In this document: positions 7,801 through 9,144 of the stretch, piece after piece
How the letters are laid out: every line of letters begins with the position of its first letter
Position numbering within the stretch: the stretch's first letter is position 1
From: an uncultured Lentisphaeraceae bacterium
GTDB lineage: Bacteria > Verrucomicrobiota > Kiritimatiellia > RFP12 > DVOR01
DNA: 9,144 nucleotides
Assembly (NCBI GenBank): GCA_946056345.1
Contig: CAMGJH010000021.1
Span: forward strand, 1-9,144
Reading direction: 5' to 3'
Made by a program: the position numbers and the translations under genes
The notes under the pieces: model-generated
The model's input: only the letters and a program-made list of their open reading frames with translations
Told to the model about the DNA's origin: nothing
Database searches by the model: none

Positions 7801-8552
7801 CCCGTGCTCACGCACAGCAGCACATCGTGCGCCTCGCCATCCTCCTTGAGCAGGAAGTGCACGTCGTTGGTGGCAATCACCTTCACCCCATGCTTGCACC
7901 CCAGTTCCAGAAGCGTGGCATTCACTCGCTTCTGCCGCTGATAGAGCTCCGCGCGCTCCTCCTCCCCAAAGCCGTGCACCTCCGACTTGTGCAGCATCAT
8001 CTCCAGGTAGTAGTCCTCCCCAAAGAGCCCCTTGAACCACTCAATCTCCGCCTCGGCCTCCGCGATGCGCCCCTCGTCAATCAACTGCGGCACGATCCCC
8101 GCAATACACGCCGAAGAGCAAATCAGCCCCTCGTGATAGCGCTCGAGCAACGCCTTGTCAATGCGCGCGCGACCGTAGAAACCCTCGATATGCGCAATCG
8201 AAATCAGTCGCAACAAGTTATGGTAGCCCGTCAGATTCTTCGCCAGCAGGATGAGGTGGTTCCCGCTGCGCACCGTGCGGTCCAAGTGCCCCAACTTCGC
8301 CACATACGCTTCACACCCCAGAATCGGCTTGATCCCCTCCTTGCGGCACGTGTCGTAGAAGGCCTTCAGCCCGTACAAGTTCCCGTGGTCGGTAATCGCG
8401 CACGCCCGCATCTTCAGCGCCTTCGCGCGCTTGACCAAGGCCGGCACCTGGCACGCCCCGTCCAACAGAGAGTAGCCCGTGTGCACATGCAGGTGGACAA
8501 ATGGCACCAACTCGGGCTCCGACGCGCCCGCCGCGTTCGCTTCTTCACTCAT
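4803..8552 (-). CDS. dnaE: DNA polymerase III alpha subunit (replicative polymerase, DnaE1 type)
   Basis: Catalytic subunit of the chromosomal replicase, 1249 residues, slightly longer than typical DnaE1 (about 1160-1200). The N-terminal PHP domain (about 18-285) keeps what look like all metal ligands: H20 and H22 in HLHVH, D31, H56 in TDHG, E81, H99, C149, D230 and H232. The polymerase core has GPGRGSAAGS (415-424), the acidic cluster PDIDVDF (456-462) and MDFLGL (611-616), which carry the three catalytic aspartates. YGITVYQEQVM (727-737) and AFNKSHSVCYAYVAYQTGYL (811-830) are also family hallmarks. A helix-hairpin-helix region follows near 940-957, then QGSLF (987-991), a good beta-clamp-binding motif, and an OB fold (about 1058-1125). 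The ATG at 8552 is chosen because the first family motif starts at residue 18, an extended -10 lies just upstream, and any longer frame would run into the terminator and tRNA-Asn. Codon choice drifts from G/T-ending at the 5' end to C-ending at the 3' end. Confidence 0.97.
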   Translation of the reverse strand: MSEEANAAGASEPELVPFVHLHVHTGYSLLDGACQVPALVKRAKALKMRACAITDHGNLYGLKAFYDTCRKEGIKPILGCEAYVAKLGHLDRTVRSGNHLILLAKNLTGYHNLLRLISIAHIEGFYGRARIDKALLERYHEGLICSSACIAGIVPQLIDEGRIAEAEAEIEWFKGLFGEDYYLEMMLHKSEVHGFGEEERAELYQRQKRVNATLLELGCKHGVKVIATNDVHFLLKEDGEAHDVLLCVSTGKKLDDEKRLRYTQQEWFKSYEEMCANLPDNLEQLHNTVEIADKVEEFQLNSDPIMPKFPIPASFGTEEAYAQKFPEAALREEFTRYDKFDGYDKVLRIKLESDYLAHLTWERAAKRWPGEAMTAEIKERIDFELNTIKQMGFPGYFLIVQDYIFAAREIGVIVGPGRGSAAGSAVAYALGITDVDPTKYDLLFERFLNPDRISMPDIDVDFDDNGRGRVLEWVTQKYGTDHVGHIATFGIMAPKSAIKDVSRVLDYPLNEANALAALVPDTPKITFAKALKENPKLAEVLDGDDPMKRRILELAMRLEGTTRNIGVHACGIIISRDPLMETIPIVPTAGESLMTTQYDGHFVEPIGLLKMDFLGLKTLSVLKACLESIQESHGERIEMSQIPLGDKETFELFSRGETDGLFQFESDGMKAHLRSLRPNRFEDLVAMNALYRPGPMAYIPSFIKRKHGEEKITYDHPLMEKYLKETYGITVYQEQVMLLSRLLGGFTRGESDSLRKAMGKKQIETMEKLYVKFLDGCKKNPEFMKHCADEAAATKLAEKIWGDWRAFASYAFNKSHSVCYAYVAYQTGYLKAHYPADFMCAQISSEIGNFDKMPALVSAAADMGLKVLAPSVNASRCHFSPEGKAAIRFGLGAIRNVGAAAGDQIVAERQKNGPYKSFVDFCKRLCNAQAKAANENRLLVSKRAIEALIRSGAMACFTEATQGQMLAGIDFALSRVAQADRDSASGQGSLFDLMADDTAAEADALPPAPDLSEKDRLQGERELLGVYLSGHPVDRYRTLVRSFRTVTAEHFPACRDRDSVRVAGILTAVRKAISKKTKKPWAELTLEDGTGTVKILTFNDAYEKNQALLEVDTPVLVCGEVKCEEGRESVIFGNELYALADAPGIFAKNLRIHCRVDNDVPSSQKMEKLRAILSDHPGGYPISLTLDLPGNRSATIEPDPSWAVTPTAECIAALEALWGHNAITYTLRSHDIFGDPKRNRRARFVPHNA

Positions 8553-8570
8553 AACGCCAGAAGTATAGCA
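8553..8570 (-). promoter_or_regulatory. Extended -10 promoter (TGCTATACT) giving near-leaderless dnaE mRNA
   Basis: On the minus strand TATACT (8567-8562) is preceded by TGC, forming an extended -10 element of TGnTATAAT type. Nine bases separate it from the ATG at 8552. The expected start, 7 bases after the hexamer, is at about 8555, leaving a leader of about 3 bases with no Shine-Dalgarno site. No convincing -35 hexamer is present at 17 bases (AAGCGG). An extended -10 can compensate for a poor -35. The architecture is the same as that of the antiporter promoter at 272-285. Confidence 0.75.
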
Positions 8571-8612
8571 AAAGCAGGGAGGTGCCGCTTCGCGGCGAGA
8601 GCTGTCGGCTAC

Positions 8613-8651
8613 CGATAAAACAAGTCCGCCGAGGGTGACCTCGACGGACTT
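8613..8651 (-). terminator. Rho-independent terminator after tRNA-Asn
   Basis: The minus strand reads AAGTCCG-T-CGAGG, loop TCAC, CCTCG-G-CGGACTT: a 13-bp stem (8622-8651) followed by GTTTTAT. The single non-Watson-Crick position is G-U in minus-strand RNA but A-C in plus-strand RNA, which supports leftward transcription. It begins 5 bases beyond the CCA end of tRNA-Asn, so the tRNA transcript should stop here and dnaE needs its own promoter. Confidence 0.9.
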
Positions 8652-8656
8652 GAAGC

Positions 8657-8731
8657 TGGCTCCAAAGGCAGGATTCGAACCTGCGACCAAGTGATTAACA
8701 GTCACCTGCGCTACCACTGCGCCACTTTGGA
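8657..8731 (-). tRNA. tRNA-Asn (anticodon GTT)
   Basis: 75 bases including an encoded CCA. The 7-bp acceptor stem is TCCAAAG/CTTTGGA with G as discriminator. The D stem is GCGC with a short loop AGTGGTA, the anticodon loop is CTGTTAA (GTT), and the T arm is GCAGG-TTCGAAT-CCTGC with a normal TTCGA loop. It lies 21 bases downstream of tRNA-Met and shares its promoter. A terminator follows directly. Confidence 0.97.
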
Positions 8732-8752
8732 AGAAAGTGGGCTTTCCGGAAT

Positions 8753-8828
8753 TGGTGGCGGGTGAGGGTCACGATCCCCCGACACGCGGATTATGATTCC
8801 GCTGCTCTACCAACTGAGCTAACCCGCC
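8753..8828 (-). tRNA. Elongator tRNA-Met (anticodon CAT) with atypical T loop
   Basis: 76 bases including encoded CCA. The acceptor stem GGCGGGT/ACCCGCC is fully paired (G1-C72), which excludes an initiator tRNA, where position 1-72 is unpaired. The D arm contains AGCTCAGTTGGTAGAGC. The anticodon stem GCGGA/TCCGC holds loop ATCATAA with anticodon CAT. The body resembles common bacterial elongator Met tRNAs rather than the lysidine-type tRNA-Ile(CAT), although that cannot be fully excluded. The T stem GGGGG/CCCTC is paired (one G-U), but the loop reads ATCGTGA instead of the usual TTCGANT: position 54 is A and position 58 is T. It is first in a two-tRNA operon with a strong promoter, so it is probably expressed. 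Confidence 0.93.
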
Positions 8829-8839
8829 AATCGGAAAAC

Positions 8840-8876
8840 GCCGCACATTATAGAGCACTCCGTGCGCCAAAGTCAA
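8840..8876 (-). promoter_or_regulatory. Strong sigma70-type promoter of the tRNA-Met/tRNA-Asn operon
   Basis: The minus strand shows TTGACT (8876-8871), an 18-base spacer, then TATAAT (8852-8847). Transcription should start near 8840, giving a leader of about 12 bases before tRNA-Met. An A6 tract lies just upstream of the -35 and could act as an UP element. This gives an internal reference for a full promoter in this organism, against which the -10-only promoters of the two protein operons stand out. Confidence 0.9.
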
Positions 8877-8877
8877 G

Positions 8878-8904
8878 CCTTTTTTCGCGGCCGGGTAAAA
8901 AAGG
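8878..8904. repeat. A/T-tract inverted repeat upstream of the tRNA promoter
   Basis: CCTTTTTT (8878-8885) and AAAAAAGG (8897-8904) form a perfect 8-bp inverted repeat around an 11-base GC-rich loop. It starts 2 bases beyond the -35 box. On the minus strand the nearer arm supplies an A6 tract at the UP-element position. A binding site or a promoter-upstream element is more likely than a terminator, because the stem is mostly A-T. Confidence 0.5.
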
Positions 8905-8908
8905 AAGA

Positions 8909-8943
8909 TAGCGGTTAGCGGTTGGCGTTTAGCTGCTAGCGAA
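8909..8943 (+). repeat. Five degenerate heptads (TAGCGGT-like)
   Basis: Reading in sevens gives TAGCGGT, TAGCGGT, TGGCGTT, TAGCTGC, TAGCGAA. The first two are identical and the others share the TAGC or GGCG core. No gene is present. It looks like a decayed short tandem repeat; function unknown. Confidence 0.4.
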
Positions 8944-8992
8944 TGGTGGCCGGCGCGCGCTCCGCAGCGGATCGGCCCCCGGCCTCTAGCCC

Positions 8993-9025
8993 CCCGGCCC
9001 GGGTCGATCTCGGACCCGGGCCGGG
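8993..9025. repeat. GC-rich 13-bp hairpin of the CCCGGG repeat family
   Basis: A perfect 13-bp inverted repeat (8993-9005 with 9013-9025) around the loop gatctcg. The core GGCCCGGGTC is shared with the neighbouring repeat at 9029-9066, so it looks like a divergent second unit of the same element. No T tract follows. Confidence 0.65.
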
Positions 9026-9028
9026 TCC

Positions 9029-9077
9029 GCCTCGAGGTAGGCCCGGGTTGACCCTCGACCCGGGCCGGGTTCGTTTT
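9029..9077 (+). repeat. REP-like GC-rich hairpin repeat, right copy, followed by a T run
   Basis: The unit 9029-9066 matches 11-48 at 36 of 38 positions in direct orientation; the two differences lie in the loop. The 9-bp stem (9040-9048 with 9058-9066) is intact. T4 at 9074-9077 begins after 7 further bases, the same spacing as in the left copy, and GGC follows the T run in both. The stretch after it up to 9123 is G-rich and contains no recognisable gene. Confidence 0.7.
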
Positions 9078-9123
9078 GGCCCTGGGGCGGGTGAGGGGGC
9101 GGGGTGGGGTGCCCGTTCTGACA

Positions 9124-9141
9124 GGCCGCGTCCTCGCGGCC
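9124..9141. repeat. Short GC hairpin at the window edge
   Basis: GGCCGCG and CGCGGCC form a perfect 7-bp stem around TCCT. The window ends three bases later, so whether a T tract or a further repeat unit follows cannot be seen. Confidence 0.4.
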
Positions 9142-9144
9142 CAG

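Noticed and set aside
4782..8618. A 1278-codon open frame on the plus strand opposite dnaE
   Set aside because: It is the antisense image of a strongly conserved dnaE. Its translation is low-complexity (G/E/V/H/L-rich), has no recognisable domain, and is open only because of high GC and the dnaE codon pattern.
8553..8717. N-terminal extension of dnaE by 55 codons
   Set aside because: The extra codons run through the tRNA-Asn gene and its terminator; the promoter and PHP-domain start support the ATG at 8552.
1..9144. Genomic island or integrative element bounded by the direct repeats and tRNA genes
   Set aside because: No integrase, transposase or relaxase is present, the content includes dnaE and tRNAs, and the repeats look like dispersed hairpins rather than attachment sites.
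1..9144. CRISPR array, toxin-antitoxin or defence system
   Set aside because: No regular repeat-spacer pattern and no small paired genes or defence-type domains were seen on either strand.

Overview
This is a GC-rich bacterial chromosome segment with housekeeping content. It holds four protein genes, two tRNA genes and repeat-rich flanks. DnaE is of the gamma/Bacteroidetes-like DnaE1 type and no PolC or actinobacterial feature is visible. Together with the TPR-bearing spermidine-synthase-like membrane protein, this makes a Gram-negative bacterium of PVC type (Kiritimatiellota, Lentisphaerota or Verrucomicrobiota) my best guess. That guess is low confidence and rests on sequence flavour, not a search.

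Layout. Positions 1-285 are non-coding: a REP-like hairpin repeat followed by a T run, a tandem octamer, three small GC-rich hairpins and a consensus -10 box. A rightward pair follows: a CPA2-type cation/proton antiporter (286-1659) and an orphan OppD/DppD-type ABC ATPase (1672-2631). The second gene has a near-perfect Shine-Dalgarno site. It ends only 2 bp from the end of a leftward operon. Read on the minus strand, that operon is tRNA-Met(CAT), tRNA-Asn(GTT), a Rho-independent terminator, then a separate promoter driving dnaE (8552-4803) and a 717-residue membrane protein (4787-2634). The tRNA pair has its own strong sigma70-type promoter. Positions 8829-9144 are non-coding: that promoter, an A/T-tract inverted repeat, degenerate heptad repeats and a second copy of the REP-like repeat.

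How the parts work together. The tRNAs and dnaE are information-processing genes. The antiporter and ABC ATPase concern ion homeostasis and peptide or nickel uptake. The 717-residue protein resembles fused membrane/spermidine-synthase-like/TPR proteins but appears to have lost the cofactor-binding loop.

I see no defence system, mobile element or clearly new multi-gene system. The best leads are small: two protein genes whose -10 boxes lie 8-9 bases from ATG, predicting leaderless mRNAs; an elongator tRNA-Met with an apparent swap of the normally invariant T54-A58 pair; the degenerate synthase co-transcribed with dnaE; and a paired hairpin repeat with conserved T-run spacing bracketing the window.
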